Assembly: GCA_021404985.1 (NCBI GenBank)
Contig: QWHP01000130.1
Location: 1-7,665 of the forward strand
Length of the DNA stretch: 7,665 nucleotides
Direction of reading: 5' to 3'
Source: Actinobacteria bacterium ATB1
GTDB taxonomy: Bacteria > Actinomycetota > Acidimicrobiia > UBA2766
Notes under the pieces: generated by a model
Databases searched by the model: none
Told to the model about the DNA's origin: nothing
The model's input: only the letters and a program-made list of their open reading frames with translations
Translations under genes and position numbers: made by a program
Shown here: piece after piece, positions 1 through 6,476 of the stretch
Layout: every line of letters begins with the position of its first letter
How positions within the stretch are numbered: the stretch's first letter is position 1

Positions 1-54
1 GGCGTCCTCCCGGGAGCGTGCCACGCCTGCGAAGGGATGCCAGAAGTTGCTCAT
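1..54 (-). CDS. Class III aminotransferase-like protein, N-terminal fragment (runs off left edge)
   Basis: Reading the minus strand from the ATG at 54-52 gives 18 uninterrupted codons to the window edge, beginning MSNFWHPFA and ending in SREDA. An N-terminus with F-W-H-P-F-A is typical of PLP-dependent class III aminotransferases (the family of 4-aminobutyrate, ornithine and DAPA aminotransferases), where it is normally followed by a DM-x-x-V stretch; here it is GVARSREDA. No catalytic residue falls inside the window, so the substrate cannot be inferred. There is no clear Shine-Dalgarno sequence, but a TAGCTT hexamer sits 6 bases before the ATG, which would suit a leaderless transcript. It is divergent from the oxidoreductase, with 63 bases between the starts. 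The call rests on a short motif and could be a chance open frame. Confidence 0.42.
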   Translation of the reverse strand, partial: MSNFWHPFAGVARSREDA

Positions 55-60
55 CACGGC

Positions 61-66
61 AAGCTA
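61..66 (-). promoter_or_regulatory. Candidate -10 element for the leftward gene
   Basis: On the minus strand the hexamer reads TAGCTT, matching the actinobacterial-type TAnnnT -10 consensus. It is followed by exactly 6 bases and then the ATG at 54, so transcription could begin at or next to the start codon (leaderless). No convincing -35 is visible: a TTGCCT at 81-86 lies only 14 bases upstream, which is short. This is pattern matching only. Confidence 0.28.
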
Positions 67-103
67 CCCGTGAGGCAGGCAGGCAACCCCTCCCCCGGCT
101 CGT

Positions 104-109
104 TAGAGT
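104..109 (+). promoter_or_regulatory. Candidate -10 element for the oxidoreductase gene
   Basis: The hexamer TAGAGT matches TAnnnT and is followed by 8 bases and then the ATG at 118. With no Shine-Dalgarno sequence in front of that ATG, a leaderless or nearly leaderless transcript is plausible. No recognisable -35 hexamer lies 16-18 bases upstream. The spacer region contains three tandem GGCA units at 74-85, shared with the divergent promoter. Confidence 0.28.
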
Positions 110-117
110 CGACTTCC

Positions 118-1150
118 ATGGAGGGAAGCACCTTCTCGTCGTCGCGTCCGCCAGTCCGCATCGGTGCGCTCGGGGCAGCACGCATAACACCGTGGGCTCT
201 CATACGACCCGCGCGGCGCATCGAGGGGGTGGAGGTGGTCGCCGTGGCCGCCCGCAACCACGAACGGGCCCGGCGCTTCGCGTCGCAGTACTCGATCCCC
301 CGTGTCCTCGACAGCTACTCTGCCCTCGTCGAGGATCCCGAGATCGATGCCGTCTACGTCCCGACGCCGAACGGCCTAAGGTTGCTGGACCCTGAAGGCG
401 ATCACCGCAGGAAAGCACGTCCTGGTCGAGAAGCCTTTCGCCGCCAACACCGACGAGGCATCAGCCGTGGCGGATGCAGCGGGGCAGGCCGACGGGGTCG
501 TCATGGAGGCCTTCCACTACAGGTATCACCCGCTGGCCAGACGCATGCACGAGGTCGCGACCAGCGGGATCCTCGGTGCCACGCGTCATGTCGAGACGCG
601 CATGTTCATCCCGCTCCCCCGTAAGACCGACATCCGGTACGACTGGAACCTGGCCGGCGGCGCCACCATGGACGTCGGAACCTACTGCATCCACATGCTC
701 CGGCTGCTCGGTGACGGCGAACCCGAGGTCCTCAGTGCCCGCTCCACTCCGGCCGGCACGCGCGACCAGATCGACCGTGCGATGGAGGCCGAGTTCCGGT
801 TCCCCGACGGACACACGGGCAGGATCGCCTGCGCCCTCTGGGATCCGCGCCGCCCGTTCCTCGTGACCGCATCTGTCAAGGGAGAGGGCGGACGGTTGGA
901 TGTGCTGAACCCCGTGACCCCCCAGATGTTCCATCGCCTGAAGCTGACCGTCGACGGCCGCCGGAGCATCGAACGTTTCGGCCGAAAGTCGACGTACGCC
1001 TGCCAATTGGAGGCGTTCCGCGACGCTGTGCTCGAAGGCACCCCAGTACCCACCGATTCCACGGATGCCGTACGGCAGATGCGCGTGATCGACGCCGTCT
1101 ACCGCGCGGCGGGGCTCGAACCGCGCCAACCCACGACCGATGCCGCCTGA
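118..1150 (+). pseudogene. Gfo/Idh/MocA-family oxidoreductase, split by a frameshift near 376-386
   Basis: This is an NAD(P)-dependent dehydrogenase of the Gfo/Idh/MocA family, cytoplasmic, usually acting on sugars, inositols or dihydrodiols; the substrate cannot be told. The first part is in frame with the ATG at 118: a Rossmann glycine motif G-A-L-G-A-A-R (about residues 16-22), then V-A-V-A-A-R and Y-V-P-T-P-N-G-L. After that, homology jumps to the +1 frame, beginning W-T-L-K-A at 386, followed by the family E-K-P motif at 428-436, M-E-A-F-H-Y-R-Y-H-P, and the catalytic-region signature G-G-A-T-M-D-V-G-T-Y-x-x-H at 656-694. It ends with TGA at 1148-1150. Between L (376-378) and W (386-388) there are 7 bases where the family normally has three codons (H-A-E/x), so two bases appear to be missing. 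Restored length is about 344 residues, normal for the family. A downstream fragment could start at ATG 467 but would lack the cofactor fold. It may be a true pseudogene or a sequence error. Confidence 0.85.
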
Positions 1151-1195
1151 ATCATGTGCCACCGAATCGCCGCTCACGCTTGCTAGGCACTTCAC

Positions 1196-3406
1196 GTGCT
1201 ACTGGTCCTTCTCGCCCACGGGGTGACAGCCCTTCTCGCCCCCCTCGTGGCGCTGCATGTCGGCAGATGGGTGTTCCCCTTGACGGCGGTCGCACCCCTC
1301 GTGGCACTCGGCTACGGCGCCGCCCACGCAGGGGAAGTCCTCTCCGGCGGCGCGGTCTCCGAACAGACGCAATGGGTTCCGGGCCTGGATCTCTCGATCG
1401 ACCTCCGGCTCGACGCGATGGGCCTGTTGATGCTCCTGCTCGTATCGGGCATCGGCGTGCTCGTCTTCGTCTACGCAGGCTTCTACTTCCAGGAAGGGAA
1501 CCCACGCTGCGGCCGGACGGCATCGACTCTCACGGCATTCAGCGGGGCCATGCTCGGACTGATCCTGTCGGACCAGCTGTTCACTCTCTTTCTCTTCTGG
1601 GAGCTCACGACGATCACGTCCTACCTCCTCGTGGGCTTCAAGGACGAAGATCCGGCTGCTCGTGCGGCCGCACTGCAAGCGGTCCTGGTGACGGCTCTCG
1701 GGGCGCTATGCATGCTGGCAGGTTTCGCGATCGTCACCACGGCGGCCGGGACGGCCAGCATCTCCGAGATCGTCGAATCTCCCCCGCAAGGGATGGCTGT
1801 AAGTGTCGCCCTCTTGTTGATCCTCTTGGGTGCCCTCACCAAGTCGGCGCAGGTTCCGTTCCATTTCTGGCTCCCGGGTGCCATGGCAGCCCCGACACCC
1901 GTGAGCGCCTATCTGCACTCGGCAACCATGGTGAAGGCCGGCGTCTACCTCGTAGCTCGCCTCGCGCCGGCTTTCGCCGTGCAAGGCGCTTGGAGGCCCG
2001 TCGTCTTCGCAGCCGGCCTCGTCTCGATGTGGATCGGCGGCTGGCGAGCACTGCGCCAGCACGACGGCAAACTTCTTCTCGCCTTCGGGACCGTGAGCCA
2101 GCTCGGCTTCATGCTCGTCCTGCTCGGCGCCGGTGTACCTGGCCTCACCTACGCGGGTGTCCTGGTTCTCTTCGCCCACGCACTCTTCAAAGCCCCGCTC
2201 TTCCTCGCGGTGGGGATCGTGGACCACCAAGCCGGGACCCGTGACTTCCGCAAGCTTCCCAACCTCTGGCGCGCCATGCCCCTCACGATCGGTGTCGCCG
2301 GGATCGCCGCCGCCTCCATGGCGGCAGTCCCGCCATGTCTCGGATTCATCGCCAAGGAGGAGGCCTTCATCGAGCTTTTCGACTCAGGTCTCACGTGGGG
2401 GTTAGCTGTCCTGATCGGAGTTGCCGCGGCGTCCGTTCTCACGGTCGCTTATTCGGCCCGCCTCACAGCCGGTCTTCTCGGCCGTGGCGCGAGCGCGAAG
2501 TCCGTCACGCAGCCGCCGAGGCCCACTCTGGCCTTCCAGGCTCCCGGTGCCGTCCTCGCCGCGGTATCCCTCCTGTTCGGGCTCGCCCCTTTCCTTCTCG
2601 ATCCCCTGGTGAACGCGGCAGCAGCCGCACTCGACCCAAGGGTCGAACCGGTGCGCCTTGCTCTTTGGCAGGGGCTCAAGCCTGCCCTCTTCCTTTCTCT
2701 GGCCGTGCTCCTTGCCGGCGTCGCGCTCGTCGCCCTCGGACAGAGGTGGGACACGTTGCAGGGGCGTCTCGCTGTCCCGTTCAGCGCATCGACCGTGTAC
2801 CGGACACTTCTGCGAACCCTGCCGCGAGTGGCGAACCGGACCACGGCTGTGATGCAGTCCGGTTCCCTTCCCGTGTACCTCATGGTCATCCTCGGGGTGA
2901 CGACGATCCTTCCGGGAGCATGGCTGGTCACCTCACGCGCCTTGCCGGAGTCCCGACGCCTGTTCGAGACCCCCGCCCAGGCGTTCGTGGGCCTCATGAC
3001 GGTGGCAGCAGCCTTTGCCGTGATCCGGTCTCGCAGGCGCTTCCCGGCTGTCCTGATGATGGGAGCAGTCGGCTACTCGGTTGCGGGACTCTTCCTACTC
3101 CAGGGCGCACCCGACCTCGCCGTGACACAGCTGCTCGTCGAGACTCTCACCGTCGTCATGTTCGTCCTCGGCCTCCGTCGCCTTCCGGACCGCTTCGGAT
3201 TCACGCCATCCAGATCCAGAAGGGCAATCCAGATACTTGTCGCGACGCTGGCAGCGGGATTCGTCCTCACTTTCGCGCTGCTCGCCGGGAGCCACGAGAC
3301 GAACCGTGTGTCGGACTTCCATGTCGAGGAAAGCCTGCCCTCCGCCGGTGGCCGGAACGTCGTCAACGTCATCCTCGTCGACTTTCGTGGCATCGACACG
3401 TTGTGA
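1196..3406 (+). CDS. mrpA: Na+/H+ antiporter subunit A (MrpA/MnhA), apparently truncated by an in-frame TGA
   Basis: This is the largest subunit of the Mrp cation/proton antiporter, an integral membrane protein related to the NuoL family. The start is the GTG at 1196 (M-L-L-V-L-L-A-H), which fits the usual MrpA N-terminus; only a weak ribosome site precedes it, 45 bases after the oxidoreductase. Proton-path residues are intact: E136 in L-F-W-E-L-T-T, K216 in L-T-K-S-A-Q-V-P-F-H-F-W-L-P, H241 and K247 in the next helix, K332 in F-K-A-P-L-F and K387 in F-I-A-K-E-E-A-F. The C-terminal NuoJ-like part carries G-A-P-D-L-A-V-T-Q (637-645) and V-E-T-L-T with E649. Residues 721-736 read N-V-V-N-V-I-L-V-D-F-R-G-I-D-T-L and then TGA, where the family continues G-E-I-T-V. 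The product is 736 residues; reading through would give 763, closer to the usual 770-800. The last helix and a conserved Glu are lost if the stop is real. Confidence 0.95.
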   Translation: MLLVLLAHGVTALLAPLVALHVGRWVFPLTAVAPLVALGYGAAHAGEVLSGGAVSEQTQWVPGLDLSIDLRLDAMGLLMLLLVSGIGVLVFVYAGFYFQEGNPRCGRTASTLTAFSGAMLGLILSDQLFTLFLFWELTTITSYLLVGFKDEDPAARAAALQAVLVTALGALCMLAGFAIVTTAAGTASISEIVESPPQGMAVSVALLLILLGALTKSAQVPFHFWLPGAMAAPTPVSAYLHSATMVKAGVYLVARLAPAFAVQGAWRPVVFAAGLVSMWIGGWRALRQHDGKLLLAFGTVSQLGFMLVLLGAGVPGLTYAGVLVLFAHALFKAPLFLAVGIVDHQAGTRDFRKLPNLWRAMPLTIGVAGIAAASMAAVPPCLGFIAKEEAFIELFDSGLTWGLAVLIGVAAASVLTVAYSARLTAGLLGRGASAKSVTQPPRPTLAFQAPGAVLAAVSLLFGLAPFLLDPLVNAAAAALDPRVEPVRLALWQGLKPALFLSLAVLLAGVALVALGQRWDTLQGRLAVPFSASTVYRTLLRTLPRVANRTTAVMQSGSLPVYLMVILGVTTILPGAWLVTSRALPESRRLFETPAQAFVGLMTVAAAFAVIRSRRRFPAVLMMGAVGYSVAGLFLLQGAPDLAVTQLLVETLTVVMFVLGLRRLPDRFGFTPSRSRRAIQILVATLAAGFVLTFALLAGSHETNRVSDFHVEESLPSAGGRNVVNVILVDFRGIDTL

Positions 3407-3487
3407 GAGATCACGGTCCTCGCGACCGCAGGACTCGGGCTCGTGTCACTGGTGGCGCCCGTGTTGAGGCGGAAGGACGCAAGATGA
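3407..3487 (+). pseudogene. mrpA: Severed C-terminal tail of mrpA, in frame after the TGA at 3404-3406
   Basis: Directly after the TGA the same frame stays open for 26 codons, E-I-T-V-L-A-T-A-G-L-G-L-V-S-L-V followed by A-P-V-L-R-R-K-D-A-R, and stops with TGA at 3485-3487. This is the normal end of MrpA: a final transmembrane helix closed by basic residues. Its stop overlaps the mrpB ATG (3484-3486) by the same ATGA arrangement seen at other junctions in this operon. That makes it very likely that the ancestral gene ended at 3487 and that a GGA glycine codon became TGA by one base change. If the stop is a sequencing error, mrpA spans 1196-3487. Confidence 0.85.
3471..3477 (+). promoter_or_regulatory. 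Ribosome binding site of mrpB
   Basis: GGAAGGA lies 6 bases before the mrpB ATG at 3484 and fixes that start within a much longer open frame that extends upstream through mrpA. It sits inside the tail of mrpA. It would allow MrpB to be made independently even if ribosomes leave mrpA at the early TGA 77 bases upstream. Confidence 0.7.
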
Positions 3488-3978
3488 CCGATCCTTCCAG
3501 TCGATCCCGGACCGCCACCGACCGCGATGAGCCCTTCTCCGGGATCCCACCCACGCCGATCGTCCTCCTCGGCGTGCGGGCCACGTTCCACACCATGCTC
3601 CTGCTGTCGCTCTGGTTCCTGTTACGGGGTCACAACGTGCCCGGCGGCGGCTTCATCGGCGGACTCGTCGCAGCCATAGCCCTCGTCCTGAGATGGGTCG
3701 CTCTCGGGCGGCCCCGCCAGAGGTTCCCCGGACCTTCCCCTGTCCCGACCCTGGGCCTCGGTCTGACCATCTCTGCCGTCACCGCCGCCGCGCCTCTTGT
3801 CGTCAGTGACCAGATCCTCGAATCCCGACTCTGGAGCTGGCAGGTGCCGTTGCTCGGCTCTGTCAAACTCTCGTCCACGCTCTTCTTCGACACCGGGGTC
3901 TATCTCGTCGTGGTCGGCCTCGCTCTCGTGGCACTCGCGACTCTCGGTCGCGACGACGTGTCGGGGGAACCAACATGA
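3484..3978 (+). CDS. mrpB: Na+/H+ antiporter subunit B (MrpB/MnhB)
   Basis: MrpB is a small membrane subunit of the Mrp antiporter, 164 residues. After a polar 25-residue N-terminal tail (M-T-D-P-S-S-R-S-R-T...) there are about four hydrophobic segments. The family signature is clear: R-G-H-N-V-P-G-G-G-F-I-G-G-L-V-A at 48-63, and a late helix with F-F-D-T-G-V-Y-L-V-V-V-G-L at 134-146 containing the conserved acidic D136. The start at 3484 is chosen from the GGAAGGA site, the length match to the family, and the overlap with the end of the full mrpA frame (stop 3485-3487). Its stop overlaps the mrpC start by four bases (ATGA at 3975-3978), implying translational coupling. The upstream open frame is a composition effect and not part of the protein. 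Confidence 0.95.
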   Translation: MTDPSSRSRTATDRDEPFSGIPPTPIVLLGVRATFHTMLLLSLWFLLRGHNVPGGGFIGGLVAAIALVLRWVALGRPRQRFPGPSPVPTLGLGLTISAVTAAAPLVVSDQILESRLWSWQVPLLGSVKLSSTLFFDTGVYLVVVGLALVALATLGRDDVSGEPT

Positions 3979-4418
3979 TCGTCGGCCTCGCCGCCGTGGC
4001 CGCCGTCCTCTTCGGAGTCGGGGTCTATCTGCTCATACAGCGGACTCTGACCCGGATCCTGATCGGCATCGGCCTGATCGGTCATGCGGCGAATCTCCTT
4101 CTACTCCTCGCCGGAGGGCCGAGCGGCCGGCCTCCTCTCGTCGACGGCGGCAGACAAGTCTCGGACCCGTTGCCACAGGCGCTTGCCCTCACGGCAATCG
4201 TCATCACATTCGGAGTCACGCTCTTCCTCCTGGCCCTGGCGTTCCGGTCCGTGGTGCAGCGAGGGAACGACGACGTCGAGGACGATCCCGAGGACCGGCG
4301 GATCAGCCGCCTCCAGGACGTCACGTCCGACGACACGGAACTGGCCCAAGAGGACAGCGACGACGGCGTCGTACGTCACCAAGACTCCGCCACTTCGACG
4401 GGGGGCGAGGGGTCGTGA
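3975..4418 (+). CDS. mrpC: Na+/H+ antiporter subunit C (MrpC/MnhC), NuoK-like
   Basis: MrpC is the NuoK-related subunit of the antiporter complex, with three transmembrane helices in residues 1-93. Family features are L-I-G-H-A-A-N-L-L-L-L at 34-44, with H37 and N40, and D-P-L-P-Q-A-L-A-L-T-A-I-V-I at 64-77. The start ATG at 3975 overlaps the mrpB stop, and a GGGGGAA stretch at 3963-3969 is a plausible ribosome site. From residue 96 to the end (147) the protein is hydrophilic and very acidic, with D-D-V-E-D-D, S-D-D-T-E and E-D-S-D-D clusters. This tail is longer than in the shortest family members (about 112 residues) and is probably cytoplasmic. The stop TGA overlaps the GTG start of mrpD (GTGA at 4415-4418). 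Confidence 0.95.
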   Translation: MIVGLAAVAAVLFGVGVYLLIQRTLTRILIGIGLIGHAANLLLLLAGGPSGRPPLVDGGRQVSDPLPQALALTAIVITFGVTLFLLALAFRSVVQRGNDDVEDDPEDRRISRLQDVTSDDTELAQEDSDDGVVRHQDSATSTGGEGS

Positions 4419-5923
4419 GCGTACTCGTACCCGCCCCGTTCCTCTTGCCCGTGCTCGCTGCTGGACTCGCGATGACGCTGGGACGGCACCCAAAGGCGCA
4501 GCGAGTGATCACTGTCGCCGTGTTGGGGACTCTTGTCGCGGTCTCGGCAGCGCTCCTCGTGCAGGTCGACCGTCACGGAACCCAGGTCGTCGAGCCGGGC
4601 GGGTGGCCGGCCCCCTTCGGCGTGACCCTCGCTGTGGACATGCTCTCTGCCCTGATGCTCGTCGTGTCGAGCATCGTCCTCTTTTCGGTCCTGGTCTTCA
4701 CACTGGGGCAGGGAAGACGTGATGCGGGCTCCGCTGTCTTCCATCCGGCTTACATGACTCTTGCGGCCGGTGTAGGCCTCGCGTTCGTTACCGGGGACAT
4801 GTTCAACCTCTTCGTTGCGTTCGAGATCACCCTGATGTCAAGCTACGTTCTCGTGACGTTTCGCGGGAGCCGCGACCAGGTCCGCTTCGGCATGACATAC
4901 GTGGTCATCAACGTCGTGGCGTCTCTCCTCTTCCTGACCGCCATCGCGCTCCTCTACGCAGCGACGGGCACCGTCAACATGGCCGACCTCACTGTGGCGG
5001 TGACACGTCTCGCTGACGGGACCAGAACGGCTTTCGCACTGCTCTTCCTGCTCGTGTTCGGTGTGAAGGCGGCGATGTTCCCACTCTTCTTCTGGCTGCC
5101 CGACTCCTATCCGACCGCCCCCACACCGGTGACCGCCGTGTTTGCGGGGCTTCTCACGAAGCTCGGGGTCTACTCCATCCTGCGCACCCAGACGCTCGTG
5201 TTCGGCGACGACGTCCCGTCCGTCATCCTGCTCGTCATCGCCGGCGCGACGATGATCATCGGAGTCCTCGGCGCCATCGCCCAGGACGACATGAAGAGAA
5301 TCCTCTCCTTCCACATCATCAGCCAGATCGGTTACATGATCATGGGCCTGGGCCTGCTCACCGTGTCCGGCCTTGCCGCGTCCGTGTTCTTCGTCGTGCA
5401 TCAGATACCCGTGAAGACCGCTTTGTTCCTCACAGGTGGCATGATCGAATCGACGACCGGGACCTCCGCACTCAGCCGGCTCGGCTTGATGCGGCGCGCC
5501 CCGCTCGTCGCCGCCTTCTTCGGGCTCGCAGCATGCAGTCTCGCGGGCTTCCCGCCGTTCTCCGGTTTCGTCGGGAAGTACGGCCTTGTCAGTGCCGGCG
5601 TTGCCGAGAGTGCCTGGCTGATCGTCGGGGTGAGCCTGCTCGGCAGCCTCCTGACCCTCTTCTCGATGGCGAAGATCTGGGCTGGGGTCTTCTGGGGCGA
5701 GCCGGATACGGAGGCCGACCGCCGCCGCCTCTCGGGCGTCTCGGCGCGGTATCCGCCCACGATGATCGTCGGTTGTGCTGCAGTCGTCGTGCTCACCCTC
5801 GCCGTGGCGCTATTCGCCGGTCAGGTCTGGGACTGGAGCGAGCAGGCCGCCCGGGAGCTACACGACCCGGACGCCTACGTGGAAGCCGTCCTGGGAGGTC
5901 GACTCGCCGGAGGATCGCCATGA
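4415..5923 (+). CDS. mrpD: Na+/H+ antiporter subunit D (MrpD/MnhD)
   Basis: MrpD is the second large antiporter-like subunit, related to NuoM/NuoN and MrpA, with about 14 transmembrane helices in 502 residues (usual size about 490-500). Proton-channel residues are present: E137 in F-V-A-F-E-I-T-L-M-S-S-Y, the equivalent of the Glu137 known to matter in Bacillus MrpD; K218 in F-G-V-K-A-A-M-F-P-L-F-F-W-L-P; K249 in L-L-T-K-L-G-V-Y; H300 in S-F-H-I-I-S-Q-I-G-Y; K334 in V-K-T-A-L-F; and K388 in F-V-G-K-Y-G-L. The start GTG at 4415 is chosen because it overlaps the mrpC stop and gives the normal N-terminus (S-V-L-V-P-A-P-F-L-L-P-V-L). The frame is open further upstream but without MrpD character. 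The stop overlaps the mrpE ATG. Confidence 0.96.
   Translation: MSVLVPAPFLLPVLAAGLAMTLGRHPKAQRVITVAVLGTLVAVSAALLVQVDRHGTQVVEPGGWPAPFGVTLAVDMLSALMLVVSSIVLFSVLVFTLGQGRRDAGSAVFHPAYMTLAAGVGLAFVTGDMFNLFVAFEITLMSSYVLVTFRGSRDQVRFGMTYVVINVVASLLFLTAIALLYAATGTVNMADLTVAVTRLADGTRTAFALLFLLVFGVKAAMFPLFFWLPDSYPTAPTPVTAVFAGLLTKLGVYSILRTQTLVFGDDVPSVILLVIAGATMIIGVLGAIAQDDMKRILSFHIISQIGYMIMGLGLLTVSGLAASVFFVVHQIPVKTALFLTGGMIESTTGTSALSRLGLMRRAPLVAAFFGLAACSLAGFPPFSGFVGKYGLVSAGVAESAWLIVGVSLLGSLLTLFSMAKIWAGVFWGEPDTEADRRRLSGVSARYPPTMIVGCAAVVVLTLAVALFAGQVWDWSEQAARELHDPDAYVEAVLGGRLAGGSP
5909..5914 (+). promoter_or_regulatory. Ribosome binding site of mrpE
   Basis: GGAGGA, a full Shine-Dalgarno core, lies 5 bases before the ATG at 5920 and within the last codons of mrpD. 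It is the strongest ribosome site seen in the operon and decides the mrpE start inside a longer upstream open frame. Confidence 0.75.
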
Positions 5924-6471
5924 GGCTCGGGGGCCGGCTCGGTGTCGCGGCCTGGCTCGTAGCTGTCTGGGTCCTGCTGTGGGGACAGCCCACCGTCGCC
6001 AACGTGGCAAGTGGGATCGTGGCGGCCGGCTTCGTCCTCTACCTGTACCCCGTCCGAAGGCCCGATGCCGTGCCGACGGTCCGGCCTCTCGCCATGGTCC
6101 GCCTCGCGGCGTTCGCGTCGTGGGTACTGATCCGTTCGACGTCCCAAGTCGCAGTGCTCGTCCTGGGGCCCAAGAGCCGCATTCGACGGGGCCTGGTGTT
6201 CGTGCCCCTCCGTGGCTGCTCGGCGGATGTGGTCCTCCTCGTGGCCAACACGGTCTCGCTCTCACCGGGCACATTGACCGTGGACGTCTCCGACGACAAC
6301 TCGGCGCTCCTCGTCCACGCGCTCGACGCAGGAGACCCACCCTCACTTCAGCGCGACATGCTGCGGCTCGAGAGCCTCGCGATCGCAGCGCTGGGCACAC
6401 GGGAAGATCGGATCCGCCTTGCCGCGACAGAGAAAGCACCGAGCCCGGCACGTTTGATCGAGAGGTTCTGA
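5920..6471 (+). CDS. mrpE: Na+/H+ antiporter subunit E (MrpE/MnhE)
   Basis: MrpE is a 183-residue subunit of the antiporter complex. Two or three hydrophobic segments occupy the N-terminal half (about 8-42 and 58-82), including the family-typical W-x-L-L-x-G, Y-L-Y-P-V and W-V-L-I-R-S-T-S-Q-V-A motifs. They are followed by the signature N-T-V-S-L-S-P-G-T-L-T-V-D-V at 110-123, the L-L-V-H-A-L-D strand at 130-136, and a soluble C-terminal domain. The ATG at 5920 has the GGAGGA site in front and overlaps the mrpD stop (ATGA). The TGA stop at 6469-6471 is separated from mrpF by five bases. Length is slightly above the usual 158-170 residues because of a short C-terminal extension rich in charged residues. 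Confidence 0.94.
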   Translation: MRLGGRLGVAAWLVAVWVLLWGQPTVANVASGIVAAGFVLYLYPVRRPDAVPTVRPLAMVRLAAFASWVLIRSTSQVAVLVLGPKSRIRRGLVFVPLRGCSADVVLLVANTVSLSPGTLTVDVSDDNSALLVHALDAGDPPSLQRDMLRLESLAIAALGTREDRIRLAATEKAPSPARLIERF

Positions 6472-6476
6472 GAGAT

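Noticed and set aside
2..73. Possible C-terminal end of an upstream + strand gene stopping at TGA 71-73
   Set aside because: The 23 residues show no recognisable family feature, and the minus-strand reading with the F-W-H-P-F-A motif explains the same bases better.
461..1195. A 244-codon open frame on the minus strand opposite the oxidoreductase
   Set aside because: The + strand frame carries clear Gfo/Idh/MocA motifs; the minus frame has no recognisable motifs and is a GC-composition shadow.
1151..1195. A promoter for mrpA in the 45-base gap (TAGGCA at 1184-1189 followed by 6 bases and GTG)
   Set aside because: The hexamer lacks the final T of TAnnnT and there is no -35; mrpA may equally be co-transcribed with the oxidoreductase.
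1156..2244. A 362-codon + strand frame overlapping the first half of mrpA
   Set aside because: Its translation is Arg/Pro/Gly-rich without family features, while the mrpA frame has conserved transmembrane and channel residues.
3404..3406. TGA recoded as glycine genome-wide (as in the Gracilibacteria/SR1 code) or as selenocysteine
   Set aside because: The other complete genes in the window end in TGA, several overlapping the next start, so TGA works as a stop here. Glycine codons GGN are used normally, no selenocysteine insertion hairpin was recognised after it, and the family has Gly rather than Cys at this site.
2335..3483. A long open frame continuing upstream from mrpB through mrpA, as if MrpB had a 380-residue N-terminal extension
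   Set aside because: The upstream part is Arg/Pro/Ser-rich shadow sequence in another frame of mrpA, and the ribosome site and family length place the MrpB start at 3484.
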